Shown: one piece after another, positions 1 through 6,982 of the stretch
How the letters are laid out: every line of letters starts with the position of its first letter
How positions within the stretch are numbered: position 1 is the stretch's first letter
Assembly: GCA_023393715.1 (NCBI GenBank)
Contig: JAEXCD010000065.1
Location: forward strand, 1 to 9,474
Origin: Bacillota bacterium
GTDB lineage: Bacteria > Bacillota > Clostridia > Tissierellales > Peptoniphilaceae
Direction: 5' to 3'
Length of the DNA stretch: 9,474 bases
Program-made: the position numbers and the translations under genes
Notes under the pieces: model-generated
Told to the model about the DNA's origin: nothing
What the model saw: the letters and a program-made list of their open reading frames with translations, nothing else
The model's database searches: none

Positions 1-170
1 ACGAACATATAGGCTTCCTCAAGCTTTTTGACCGTCTTCTGAAGGTCGATGATATAGATGCCGTTGCGCTCCGTGAAGATGTACTTCGCCATCTTCGGGT
101 TCCATCTTCTCGTCTGGTGACCGAAATGTACGCCGGCTTCAAGCAGACTCTTCATAGATACTACTGTCAT
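1..170 (-). CDS. rpsB: 30S ribosomal protein S2, N-terminal part (cut by window edge)
   Basis: This is the first 56 codons of ribosomal protein S2, which binds the 30S subunit late in assembly near the mRNA exit site and interacts with S1 where S1 exists. The visible protein starts [20 protein letters not shown] and continues with [23 protein letters not shown], which is the highly conserved S2 N-terminus (the [15 protein letters not shown] block at about residues 13-27). The ATG at 168-170 is preceded by a perfect AGGAGG at 176-181 with 5 nt spacing, which fixes the start. The gene has its own promoter and structured leader immediately upstream. In most bacteria tsf (EF-Ts) follows rpsB, but that would lie outside this window. 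The only incompleteness is the missing 3' end at position 1. Identity is very secure. Confidence 0.97.
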   Translation of the reverse strand, partial: MTVVSMKSLLEAGVHFGHQTRRWNPKMAKYIFTERNGIYIIDLQKTVKKLEEAYMF

Positions 171-197
171 TTGTTCCTCCTATAGTGTTTTTCCCTC

Positions 198-259
198 CAT
201 GGGCACCGTGGTCTCTGCAACCGCTCCCCGAGCGGCACACCGCAAAGCGGATGCCCATG
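198..259 (-). promoter_or_regulatory. Structured 5' leader of rpsB, candidate autoregulatory RNA element
   Basis: The roughly 100-nt untranslated leader of rpsB can fold into a closed multi-branch structure. An 8-bp outer stem pairs 252-259 with 198-205 (CATGGGCA and its complement). Inside it are two perfect hairpins: CCGC-TTT-GCGG at 240-250 and CCGCTC-GGG-GAGCGG at 221-235. The CCGC/GCGG units recur, so alternative pairings are possible, including GCGG-TGTG-CCGC between the two hairpins. No U-tract follows, so this is not a terminator. The structure ends about 17 nt before the AGGAGG site, which suits translational control. Ribosomal protein leaders that bind their own product are well known, including for S2 in gammaproteobacteria. 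That S2 binds this one is inference, and I cannot match it to a named RNA family from memory. Confidence 0.55.
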
Positions 260-275
260 TGCGTAATGCCGATAT

Positions 276-304
276 AGTATAGCACGATCACAGGCTAATT
301 TCAA
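276..304 (-). promoter_or_regulatory. Sigma-A type promoter for rpsB
   Basis: Read on the minus strand, a TTGAAA -35 box (299-304) is followed after exactly 17 nt by a TATACT -10 box (276-281). The -10 is preceded by TGC, which gives an extended -10 (TGnTATACT). Transcription would begin near 267-270, leaving a leader of about 100 nt. The promoter lies in the gap after topA, so rpsB has its own initiation site and need not rely on transcription from the upstream cluster. Box quality and spacing are close to consensus; the start site itself is inferred. Confidence 0.85.
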
Positions 305-337
305 TCGAAGCGCGTAGGAATCAGCCTTTTTTCTGTC

Positions 338-2398
338 CTAATTATGATTGGGGCACTCCTCGTTGTGGCAGAAAACCCGATCCTCCCGGCGGTTTTTCCG
401 GTGAACCATTAAGTCGCCGCAAAGCGGGCACTTTTCTCCGGTCGGCTTATCCCACGACGCATAATCACATTTGGGATAATTGGCGCAGGAATAAAACAAT
501 TTGCCGCGCTTCGAAATTTTTTCAACGATTGCGCCGCCGCACTTCGGACAGACCACGCCCGTCTCCTTGACGATGTTCTTTGTAAAATCGCACTTCGGAA
601 ATGCGGAGCACCCGATAAAATCACCGTTTCGTCCGTGCTTGTATACGAGCGGGCTGCCGCATTGGGGACAGACTTCCCCGGTCGGTTTATCCTCGACGCG
701 ATAGGACTGATCGTCTTTCTTCGCCTGCTCCAGCGCTTGAGTGAAAATATCGTAAAAACTGGCCATGAGCTCGCGCCAATCCTGTTTTCCCTCCGCGACC
801 TCATCCAAACGCTCCTCCATCCGCGCCGTAAACTTTTCATTGATAATCGACGAAAAATTTTTCACGAGCAGATCGAGTACGCTGACGCCTAAATCCGTCG
901 GGTAGAACTGTTTCTTTTCCAGCCGCACGTACCGGCGCTGTAAAATGCTTTTAATCGTTGCGGCATAGGTGCTCGGCCGGCCAATGCCGTTTTTTTCGAG
1001 CGTCTGAACCAGGGACGCCTCCGAATAACGCGCCGGGGGTTGAGTGAAATGCTGTTTTTTTTCGATGGAGATTGCCCGAACCACCTGACCCTCGGCGAGC
1101 GAGGGCAGATAAACGCTCGTTTCTTTCATGGGCCAAACCCGCTGAAATCCGTCAAAAATCGGTTCGGCTCCATTGCAATGGAAAAGCCATCCCGAACAGA
1201 TCAGGTCGACCGAGGTCGAGAGGAATTGCGACGGCTTCATCTGCGAGGCCACCGCCCGATTCCAAATCAGCTCATAGAGCCGGTACTGATCATTTGTCAA
1301 AAACTGCTTCAACGATTCGGGGCTGCGCGTGACCGCCGCCGGACGAATCGCTTCGTGTGCATCCTGCGCATTCGCACGTTTCGTGTTGTATGAAACGCCT
1401 CGCGTCTGATATTGCGCGCCGTATTTGCGCCCGATCAATTCCAGCGCTTCCTGAATAAACTGGGCGGACAAACGGGTCGAATCCGTTCTCATGTACGTAA
1501 TCAAGCCCACCTGTCCTTCGGTCCCGGCGGAAATCCCCTCATACAGCTGCTGCGCCACGCTCATCGTTTTTGACGTCGAAAAGCCGAGCCGCTTTGAGGC
1601 CTCCTGCTGCAGCGTCGATGTTGTAAACGGCGCATAGGGTTTCCTCGATTTTTTCTTTTTGTCAATCGAACGGACGACAAAATCCGTTCCGAGCGATTGG
1701 CAGACGTCCTGCGCCTGCTGCTCATTGGACAGTGCTGTCTTTTCGACGCGTCCATCCGCATCAATACGTCCGACGAGCTCGCTTTCAAACGGCATGTTCT
1801 GTTCGCAGTGATGCGCGTGAACGCTCCAGTACTCTTCCGCCTTAAAAGCCTGAATTTCCCGTTCGCGGTCGACGATGAGCTTTAATGCGACCGACTGAAC
1901 GCGCCCTGCGGATAATCCGCCGCGCACTTTTTTCCACAGAATCGGAGATATCCCATAGCCGACGATGCGATCCATGACGCGCCGTGCCTGCTGTGCATCG
2001 ACCAGCTTCTGATCGATCGGCCGCAGCGCCTTCATTCCTTCCTTCACGCCCCCCTCTGTGATTTCCGTGAAGCTGACGCGAATGTTATCCTCCGGATTCA
2101 GAGACAGTAAATGGCTGAGATGCCACGAAATCGCCTCTCCCTCCCGATCGGGGTCGGTGGCAAGGTACACCTTGTCAGCGCGGCCCGCCGCCTTTTTCAG
2201 TTCATTGATCAAAGGCGCTTTCCCACGCACATTGATGTATTTCGGTTGAAATTGATGCTCAATATCGACGCCGAATTGACTTTTAGGCAGATCGCGAAGG
2301 TGACCCTTGGAAGCCATCACTTCATAGTTCTTTCCTAAAATTTTGGAAATCGTCTTTGTCTTCGTCGGCGATTCGACAATGATCAGATTTTTTGCCAT
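338..2398 (-). CDS. topA: DNA topoisomerase I (type IA)
   Basis: This enzyme relaxes negative supercoils by cutting and passing a single strand through a covalent 5'-phosphotyrosine link. The 686-residue length is normal for the family in this phylum. The N-terminal Toprim domain carries the IIVESPTKTKTI start with Glu9 and the TDPDREGEAI metal-binding motif at 81-90. The active site is YMRTDSTR with catalytic Tyr302. GLSAGRVQSVAL (161-172) and the EKNGIGRPSTYA block (468-479) are also typical. Three C-terminal four-cysteine zinc ribbons follow: C577/C580/C597/C603, C617/C620/C638/C644 and C657/C660/C677/C682. The sequence DKPTGE precedes the first and third ribbons, a sign of internal duplication. 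The ATG at 2396-2398 has AGGA about 6 nt upstream (TAGGAAAAGA) and lies 17 nt after dprA, so the two are probably cotranscribed. No convincing terminator follows the TAG at 338-340. Confidence 0.98.
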   Translation of the reverse strand: MAKNLIIVESPTKTKTISKILGKNYEVMASKGHLRDLPKSQFGVDIEHQFQPKYINVRGKAPLINELKKAAGRADKVYLATDPDREGEAISWHLSHLLSLNPEDNIRVSFTEITEGGVKEGMKALRPIDQKLVDAQQARRVMDRIVGYGISPILWKKVRGGLSAGRVQSVALKLIVDREREIQAFKAEEYWSVHAHHCEQNMPFESELVGRIDADGRVEKTALSNEQQAQDVCQSLGTDFVVRSIDKKKKSRKPYAPFTTSTLQQEASKRLGFSTSKTMSVAQQLYEGISAGTEGQVGLITYMRTDSTRLSAQFIQEALELIGRKYGAQYQTRGVSYNTKRANAQDAHEAIRPAAVTRSPESLKQFLTNDQYRLYELIWNRAVASQMKPSQFLSTSVDLICSGWLFHCNGAEPIFDGFQRVWPMKETSVYLPSLAEGQVVRAISIEKKQHFTQPPARYSEASLVQTLEKNGIGRPSTYAATIKSILQRRYVRLEKKQFYPTDLGVSVLDLLVKNFSSIINEKFTARMEERLDEVAEGKQDWRELMASFYDIFTQALEQAKKDDQSYRVEDKPTGEVCPQCGSPLVYKHGRNGDFIGCSAFPKCDFTKNIVKETGVVCPKCGGAIVEKISKRGKLFYSCANYPKCDYASWDKPTGEKCPLCGDLMVHRKNRREDRVFCHNEECPNHN

Positions 2399-2415
2399 TC
2401 TCTTTTCCTAACTTC

Positions 2416-3498
2416 TTATGCTTGTCTGTGTGCCACATAGATACCGAGGTCGGTACAACAAATTCGCCCCGCCAATTCGAGATGAGTCAAAGCTTGCCAA
2501 AGAGTACCGTAGTCCATGGAAAGTAGTGTGCGCAGCTTATCAAAATCAGCAGGTTCTTGAGAGAGTGTATCATAAACGCGCAATTCGGCAAGTGACATTT
2601 TACTTTCCGGCGTCAATTCACGTTTTTTCGGCCAGTCCGCATACTCACACCGCATATCGTCAACCCCGCACACCAGCTTGGCTCCGGACTGAATCAGGGC
2701 ATTGGTTCCCTCACTCCTCGGCTGATCGATATTTCCGGGAACAGCAAACACATCGCGTCCCTGCTCCGCCGCAAACCGCGTTGTGATCATTGTCCCCGAA
2801 CGGCGCATGGCTTCAACGACCAGAATGCCGCGAGAAAGTCCGGACAACAGACGGTTTCGCTGGATAAAATGATGCGCAAGCGGCGGCGCTCCAGGCGGAA
2901 ACTCGCTGATCAGGGCGCCGTTTTGTGCAATATCGAGCGCCAGTCCGCGATGCTCCGGCGGATAAATCCGATCGATTCCGCTGCCCAGTACCGCGACGGT
3001 GCGCCCCTTCTGCGCAAGACACGCCCGATGAGCCGCCTGATCAATACCGCGGGCAAGCCCAGAAACGATGCAAATCCCCTCCCGGGAAAGCTGCTCCGTC
3101 AGCAGTTTTCCGACGCGAAGCCCATAATCACTTGCTTTTCGCACGCCTATGACGGCAATCGAGAAAAGCGAAAGCGTTTTCTTTTCTCCGACGCCGAACA
3201 GAACCGCCGGAGGCGCGTCGATTTCAAGAAGCAATTCCGGGTAGACGTCATCCAAAATCGTCAGAGTCCAATAACCCCGTTCTTCTAAATGCCGCCACCT
3301 TTGGCGTTTTTTCTCATCCGGAGTGCAGCAGAAAGGCTCCGGCTTTCCGCCCAAATCCAGCCGCGCGGCACGCTCCGAAATCGTTTTGAGCAGTCTGTTG
3401 GAATTGATTCCCGAAAGTGCGCCTTCGATGAGAAGCTGACGCAGCTCCTCCTTTTCGCCCGCTTCGAGTGCGGCGCGAAGAAGCTTCCATTCCATCAT
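2416..3498 (-). CDS. dprA: DNA processing protein DprA/Smf
   Basis: DprA binds incoming single-stranded DNA and loads RecA during natural transformation; it is also found in species not known to be competent. The 360 residues show an N-terminal helical region (about 1-70), a Rossmann-fold core (about 75-285) and a C-terminal winged helix (about 298-358). Core motifs are SGLARGID (146-153), VAVLGSGIDRIYPPEH (168-183), the RNRLLSGLS loop (214-222), VVEA (227-230) and AVPGNIDQPRSEGTNALI (252-269). Two family positions differ: the usual VGSR is IGVR (117-120), and the usual FPxRNR is FIQRNR (211-216). Two ATGs are adjacent (3498 and 3495); a TGAGGTG site lies just upstream, so the first or second may be used. 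The gene starts 6 nt after yraN and is followed closely by topA, the common dprA-topA pairing. Confidence 0.96.
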   Translation of the reverse strand: MMEWKLLRAALEAGEKEELRQLLIEGALSGINSNRLLKTISERAARLDLGGKPEPFCCTPDEKKRQRWRHLEERGYWTLTILDDVYPELLLEIDAPPAVLFGVGEKKTLSLFSIAVIGVRKASDYGLRVGKLLTEQLSREGICIVSGLARGIDQAAHRACLAQKGRTVAVLGSGIDRIYPPEHRGLALDIAQNGALISEFPPGAPPLAHHFIQRNRLLSGLSRGILVVEAMRRSGTMITTRFAAEQGRDVFAVPGNIDQPRSEGTNALIQSGAKLVCGVDDMRCEYADWPKKRELTPESKMSLAELRVYDTLSQEPADFDKLRTLLSMDYGTLWQALTHLELAGRICCTDLGIYVAHRQA

Positions 3499-3504
3499 CG
3501 CACC

Positions 3505-3894
3505 TCACTCCTCACCAAAGGCATTCGGCAGCCACCGGATTGTACGCCTGGTCAGATCCACCTCAATGATATCAAAGCGAATCGGCTGATGAAGCGCATT
3601 CCGTGCTTGCAGATAGATGTCGGCGGCGCGACGGAGCCTCTTCCTCTTCGTCCGATCGACAAATTCATGCGGCTGACCGAATTGAAAGGAGCTTCTTGCC
3701 TTTACCTCGATGAAGACAAGAAGCTGCCCTTTTTTTGCAATGAGATCCCACTCGCCGCAACGCGTGCGATAGTTTCGTTCTATGATTGTAAAATGCCGCT
3801 CCTGTACATACCGGGCAGCCAGCTCTTCGCCTGCTCTTCCGCTATCTGCGGCAGTCCTGTGAAGGACAGGCGCTTTGTTTCGGCTGTTCATCAT
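3505..3894 (-). CDS. yraN: YraN family protein (UPF0102), endonuclease-like fold
   Basis: This is a 129-residue member of the UPF0102/YraN family, which has a PD-(D/E)xK nuclease-like fold; its cellular role is not well settled. The diagnostic features are GRAGEELAARYV near residues 19-30, NYRTRCGEWDLIAKKGQLLVFIEVKARSS near 41-69 (candidate active-site residues Asp50, Glu63 and Lys65) and RFDIIEVDL near 106-114. The usual GEIDLI is GEWDLI here. Two adjacent ATGs begin the frame (3894 and 3891), with GGAGAGGA about 11 nt upstream, a rather long spacing. The first 53 nt overlap the 3' end of rnhB in another frame, so translation is probably coupled to it. The rnhB-yraN-dprA-topA order is widespread and supports the assignment. 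Confidence 0.93.
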   Translation of the reverse strand: MMNSRNKAPVLHRTAADSGRAGEELAARYVQERHFTIIERNYRTRCGEWDLIAKKGQLLVFIEVKARSSFQFGQPHEFVDRTKRKRLRRAADIYLQARNALHQPIRFDIIEVDLTRRTIRWLPNAFGEE

Positions 3895-4537
3895 GCTTTA
3901 CCAAATCCTCTCCATGGATAAAGCTTCTGCGATGAACGGGAAGCAGGCCGTGTTCCCGAATGGCCTCGTAATGCAGCTTTGTACCGTAGCCCTTGTGCTT
4001 TTCAAAGCCGTATGCGGGATGCTCCTTCGCCATTTCGCGCATTTCCCGATCCCGAACCACCTTGGCGACAATCGATGCACAGGAAATAGCATATACGCGC
4101 AAATCGCCCTTAATTACACTGATTTGAGGGAGATCGGTGTCGATATGTTCTGCATCGACCAGAACAAGCTGCGGCGCCACCTTCGCACCGTTCCTGTCGT
4201 GAAGATGAGACAGCGCTTCCTTCATCGCAAGAAGCGTAGCCTGACGAATATTGATTTCGTCAATAACGCGTTCATCGACTCGGCCTATTCCCCAAGCAAT
4301 GGCATGTTCCAGAATTCGATCGTACAAAAGCTCGCGCTTCTTTTCACTGAGTTTTTTGGAATCGGTCACGCCATCAATTCGTTCTCCATTGGGCATGATT
4401 ATAGCACAGGCGACCACCGGTCCCGCAATAGGCCCGCGTCCCACTTCGTCAATCCCGCATACCAACCGGATCTGATCGATTCTCTGATAGAGCTGCTTTA
4501 ACTTTTCTTCCGTCCAGTCATCTCTTTTTTTCGTCAT
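3842..4537 (-). CDS. rnhB: Ribonuclease HII
   Basis: RNase HII cuts the RNA strand of RNA-DNA hybrids and removes single misincorporated ribonucleotides from DNA. The 231 residues contain the hallmark GIDEVGRGPIAGPVVA (28-43), with catalytic Asp30 and Glu31. The third acidic residue is Asp128 in VLVDAEHI, and the fourth is Asp163 in SIVAKVVRDREM (155-166). DSKKLSEKKRE (59-69) and YGFEKHKGYGT (176-186) are also conserved. The core ends near HRRSF (about 205). The last 17 residues or so lie in the stretch overlapping yraN and look like a non-conserved tail. The start ATG shares an ATGA with the rbgA stop (4534-4537), a classic coupling arrangement. A further N-terminal extension of about 25 residues before the catalytic core is normal in Bacillota. 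Confidence 0.97.
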   Translation of the reverse strand: MTKKRDDWTEEKLKQLYQRIDQIRLVCGIDEVGRGPIAGPVVACAIIMPNGERIDGVTDSKKLSEKKRELLYDRILEHAIAWGIGRVDERVIDEINIRQATLLAMKEALSHLHDRNGAKVAPQLVLVDAEHIDTDLPQISVIKGDLRVYAISCASIVAKVVRDREMREMAKEHPAYGFEKHKGYGTKLHYEAIREHGLLPVHRRSFIHGEDLVKHDEQPKQSACPSQDCRR

Positions 4538-5379
4538 TTTTGCCTCACGCGCTCTAAGCTGATGCGCCCCATACGATTTTTCCGAAAATCGTCCAATACG
4601 GTCTGCGCGGTGCGCCGATAGTCGATCTCGCCCCCCCGAAGCAACGCGCCGGTCTTTCGGCCGATATCCTCCATGACCTCAAGCGCCGACTGCTCTTTTG
4701 CGACGCCATAACGCCTCTCTAAGATCGCCGCGTCGAGCGTCAAAAGATCCTTGATCAGCGAAAACCCGACCTCCTCCAGCTCGAGCACCTCATCCCGAAT
4801 CGCACCGGTATAGGCCAAATGCAGCGCCTGCGTTTCATCCAATTTCGGCCAGAGCACCCCCGGCGTGTCGAGCAACACCAGCTTTTCATCCGTCTTAATC
4901 CACTGACGCTGAGTCGTCACCCCCGGCCGGTCGCCCACTTTTGCGCTGCGGCGCTTGGCCAGATTATTGATAAATGTCGATTTTCCCGAATTCGGAATCC
5001 CAAAGACGAGCATGCGAAGCTCCTCGTTGGTAATATCCTTCTGGCGCCGTTTCTCCATATTCTCCGCGACGAGCGCGCGCGCCGTTTCATAAATCAGCTT
5101 TGTCTTTTGGTCGGTGAGCACATTCATCGCGATGGCCTTTTGCCCCTTTTGCGTCAAAAACGCAATCCAGCGCTTCGTTTCCGCCGGATCCGCCATATCC
5201 TGCTTGCTCAGAATAATCAGTCGGGGCTTTTCCGCCGTCAGTTTTTCCAGCATGACATTGGAACTCGACTTCGGAATCCGGGCGTCGACAATTTCACAGC
5301 ACAAATCGACAAGCTTCAGCTGCTCGCGAATGCCATCTGCCGCCTTTTTCATGTGCCCGGGATACCAGTTGATATTCAT
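4534..5379 (-). CDS. rbgA: Ribosome biogenesis GTPase RbgA (YlqF)
   Basis: RbgA is a circularly permuted GTPase needed for late 50S subunit assembly; GTP hydrolysis is stimulated by the ribosomal particle. The 281-residue protein begins MNINWYPGHMKKA, which places the family's catalytic His at residue 9. Permuted G motifs then follow: G4-like SKQD (58-61), G1 GIPNSGKST (127-135), G2 around GVTT (153-156) and G3 DTPGVLWPK (171-179). The C-terminal helical domain, about 185-281, binds rRNA. The G4 motif has Ser where NKxD is expected, a mild oddity. The ATG at 5377-5379 has GGGAGGG 6 to 7 nt upstream. The gene starts 14 nt after the terminator that follows rplS, and its stop overlaps the rnhB start by 4 nt. 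Confidence 0.97.
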   Translation of the reverse strand: MNINWYPGHMKKAADGIREQLKLVDLCCEIVDARIPKSSSNVMLEKLTAEKPRLIILSKQDMADPAETKRWIAFLTQKGQKAIAMNVLTDQKTKLIYETARALVAENMEKRRQKDITNEELRMLVFGIPNSGKSTFINNLAKRRSAKVGDRPGVTTQRQWIKTDEKLVLLDTPGVLWPKLDETQALHLAYTGAIRDEVLELEEVGFSLIKDLLTLDAAILERRYGVAKEQSALEVMEDIGRKTGALLRGGEIDYRRTAQTVLDDFRKNRMGRISLERVRQK

Positions 5380-5393
5380 ACATTCCCTCCCGG

Positions 5394-5421
5394 AAAAAAA
5401 GAGCCCATAACGGGCTCTTTT
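5394..5421 (-). terminator. Intrinsic terminator after rplS
   Basis: On the minus strand the hairpin has a GAGCCC/GGGCTC core (5401-5406 with 5412-5417), a 5-nt loop and four more A-T pairs. It is followed by an unbroken run of seven Ts (5394-5400). The stop codon of rplS is only 2 nt upstream. The flanking A and T runs mean it could also work on the plus strand. It separates the ylxM-rplS block from rbgA-topA, which then starts without a visible promoter. Confidence 0.9.
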
Positions 5422-5423
5422 GA

Positions 5424-5771
5424 TTAGTAGCTCTTCTTTTCTTTAACCTTGGCCGCCTTGCCCTGACGATCGCGCAGGTAGTACAGCTTCGCCCGGCGAA
5501 CCTTACCCTTTCTCGTGACGACGAGCTTCTCGACGCGCGGCGAGTGCAGCAGGAACGTACGCTCAACGCCGACGCCATAGCTCAAGCGGCGAACCGTAAA
5601 GGTTTCGTTGACGCCGCCGCCCTGGCGCTTAATAACCGTTCCTTCGAAAAGCTGGATACGCTCACGCGTGCCCTCTTTGACGCGGTAATGTACCTGCAGG
5701 TTGTCGCCTACGCGAAATTCCGGCAGATCCTGTTTCAGTTGTTCATCTTCAATATTTTTAATGTAATCCAT
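5424..5771 (-). CDS. rplS: 50S ribosomal protein L19
   Basis: L19 sits at the 30S-50S interface and contacts both 16S and 23S rRNA. The 115-residue protein has the expected pattern: [18 protein letters not shown] (17-34), [21 protein letters not shown] (42-62), the [16 protein letters not shown] block (65-80) and the basic RRAKLYYLR end (92-100). The frame is open further upstream, but the ATG at 5769-5771 gives the standard N-terminus and has GGGAGG 6 nt before it. It begins 10 nt after trmD, as in many bacteria, so there is no room for a separate L19 leader. An intrinsic terminator follows directly after the stop. Confidence 0.98.
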   Translation of the reverse strand: MDYIKNIEDEQLKQDLPEFRVGDNLQVHYRVKEGTRERIQLFEGTVIKRQGGGVNETFTVRRLSYGVGVERTFLLHSPRVEKLVVTRKGKVRRAKLYYLRDRQGKAAKVKEKKSY

Positions 5772-5781
5772 GGTTTCCTCC

Positions 5782-6486
5782 CTATTCCGACACATCGTCG
5801 GTTGGTGTTGTACAGTATTTCTCATAAAGATCCGGACGTTTACGTTTCGTATTTTCGATGCTGCTGATCCTCCGCCATTTCGCTATTTCAGCATGGTTTC
5901 CGTTCAACAGGACCTCCGGAACCTCTAATCCTCGGAAACTACGAGGTTTTGTGTATTCATCGTATTGCAAAAGCCCATTGGCCAGCGAATCCGTCGGTGC
6001 GCTGTCCCGGTTGCCCAGGACGCCGTCCACCCAGCGAACGACCGCATCCATCAGAACCATGGCGGGCAGCTCGCCGCCCGTCAGCACGTAGTCGCCGATG
6101 GAAATCTCCTCATCGACAAAATGATTCGTCACCCGTGAATCGACCCCCTCGTAATGGCCGCACAGCAGGATGAGATGCTCCTCCTGCGCCAGCTCAATCG
6201 CTTTTTTCTGATCAAGAACGCGTCCCTGCGGACTGAGATAGATGACCTTCGACTCCGGCGTTTGAACCGATTCCAGCGCATCTACGATGGGCTGCGGGCT
6301 CATCAGCATTCCTGCTGCGCCTCCGTAAACCGTATCGTCGACGCTCTTGTGCCGATTTGTCGCGAAATCGCGAATGTTGATTGCCCGAAACGACAGAATT
6401 TCCTGATCCAACGCCCGGCCAATCACACCGTAGCACGAAAGTGCCTCGACGATCTCCGGAAATAATGTCAGCACGTCAATCTTCAT
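5782..6486 (-). CDS. trmD: tRNA (guanine-N1)-methyltransferase TrmD
   Basis: TrmD methylates G37 next to the anticodon using S-adenosylmethionine, which prevents +1 frameshifting. The 234-residue protein has the SPOUT trefoil-knot motifs: VIYLSPQGR (81-89), [11 protein letters not shown] (108-118) and [15 protein letters not shown] (128-142). The probable catalytic Asp is Asp166, in [13 protein letters not shown], and the C-terminal tRNA-binding domain has [17 protein letters not shown] (189-205). The N-terminal loop reads YGGAAGM where YGGGxGM is usual. I chose the ATG at 6484-6486; a TTG codon lies directly before it. An AAGGGA site is about 7 nt upstream. The start overlaps the rimM stop by 11 nt. 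The rimM-trmD-rplS order is near universal. Confidence 0.98.
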   Translation of the reverse strand: MKIDVLTLFPEIVEALSCYGVIGRALDQEILSFRAINIRDFATNRHKSVDDTVYGGAAGMLMSPQPIVDALESVQTPESKVIYLSPQGRVLDQKKAIELAQEEHLILLCGHYEGVDSRVTNHFVDEEISIGDYVLTGGELPAMVLMDAVVRWVDGVLGNRDSAPTDSLANGLLQYDEYTKPRSFRGLEVPEVLLNGNHAEIAKWRRISSIENTKRKRPDLYEKYCTTPTDDVSE

Positions 6487-6982
6487 CAAACAATCCCTTC
6501 ATCGGACGAACCGTCATCTGTCCGTTTTCCAAATCAATCTTTTCGACGACGGATCGTAACGCCGGCAAAAGCGCTTCTTTTCCGCCTGGCGTTTTGACGA
6601 CGTACACGTCATTTGACGCGTAGCTCAGCACGTCCTGAACACAGCCCAAAATCGTACCGCTGACATCGTAAACCGACAAGCCGATCAGATCCTTGACGTA
6701 GTATCGCCCCTCTTCCAGCTCAGGAAGCTCCTCCTCCGAAGCAACCAGCTCCTGTCCGCGAAGCAGTTCCACCTCGTCAATCGAGTGAAATTCTTCAAGC
6801 GTCAGGATCCCCGTCAGCCCCTGAGAGCGATAGCTCGAAACGGTAACAGGCTGATGCGTCACGCTTAAACGAAGGACGCGCCCCCTTTGAAAGCGCTCCG
6901 CGTTTTCGTCCTCCACACGAACCTTCACCGATCCGCGCAATCCGTGCGGCGCCAATATTGTTGCAATCCGAATATCCGTCAT
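6476..6982 (-). CDS. rimM: Ribosome maturation factor RimM
   Basis: RimM assists late maturation of the 30S head domain and binds S19. The 168 residues show the two-domain layout of the family. The N-terminal RimM barrel has IATILAPHGLRGSVKVRV (6-22) and EFHSIDEVELLRGQEL (64-79). The C-terminal PRC barrel has YYVKDLIGLSVYD (94-106), SNDVYVV (123-129) and LLPALRSVVEKIDLENGQM near 138-156. The C-terminus, MKGLFDED, also fits. The start shares an ATGA with the khpA stop (6979-6982). The AGAGGA site ends immediately before the ATG, too close for normal initiation, so translation probably depends on coupling with khpA. Confidence 0.97.
   Translation of the reverse strand: MTDIRIATILAPHGLRGSVKVRVEDENAERFQRGRVLRLSVTHQPVTVSSYRSQGLTGILTLEEFHSIDEVELLRGQELVASEEELPELEEGRYYVKDLIGLSVYDVSGTILGCVQDVLSYASNDVYVVKTPGGKEALLPALRSVVEKIDLENGQMTVRPMKGLFDED

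Noticed and set aside
180..200. Six-codon upstream frame MEGKTL in the rpsB leader
   Set aside because: There is no ribosome binding site before its ATG, which is buried in the closing stem of the leader; such a short frame is expected by chance.
293..332. Terminator-like hairpin with a T6 run on the plus strand (GGCTAATT paired with AATCAGCC)
   Set aside because: The stem is weak, with an A-C mismatch and an 18-nt loop, and no plus-strand gene ends there. On the minus strand it pairs through a G-U but lacks a T-run, so it is not a topA terminator. It also overlaps the rpsB -35 box.
3289..4501. Two plus-strand open frames of about 210 codons (3289-3921 and 3875-4501) opposite dprA, yraN and rnhB
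   Set aside because: Both are antisense to well-identified genes and show no family motif; they are frame shadows of biased codon use.
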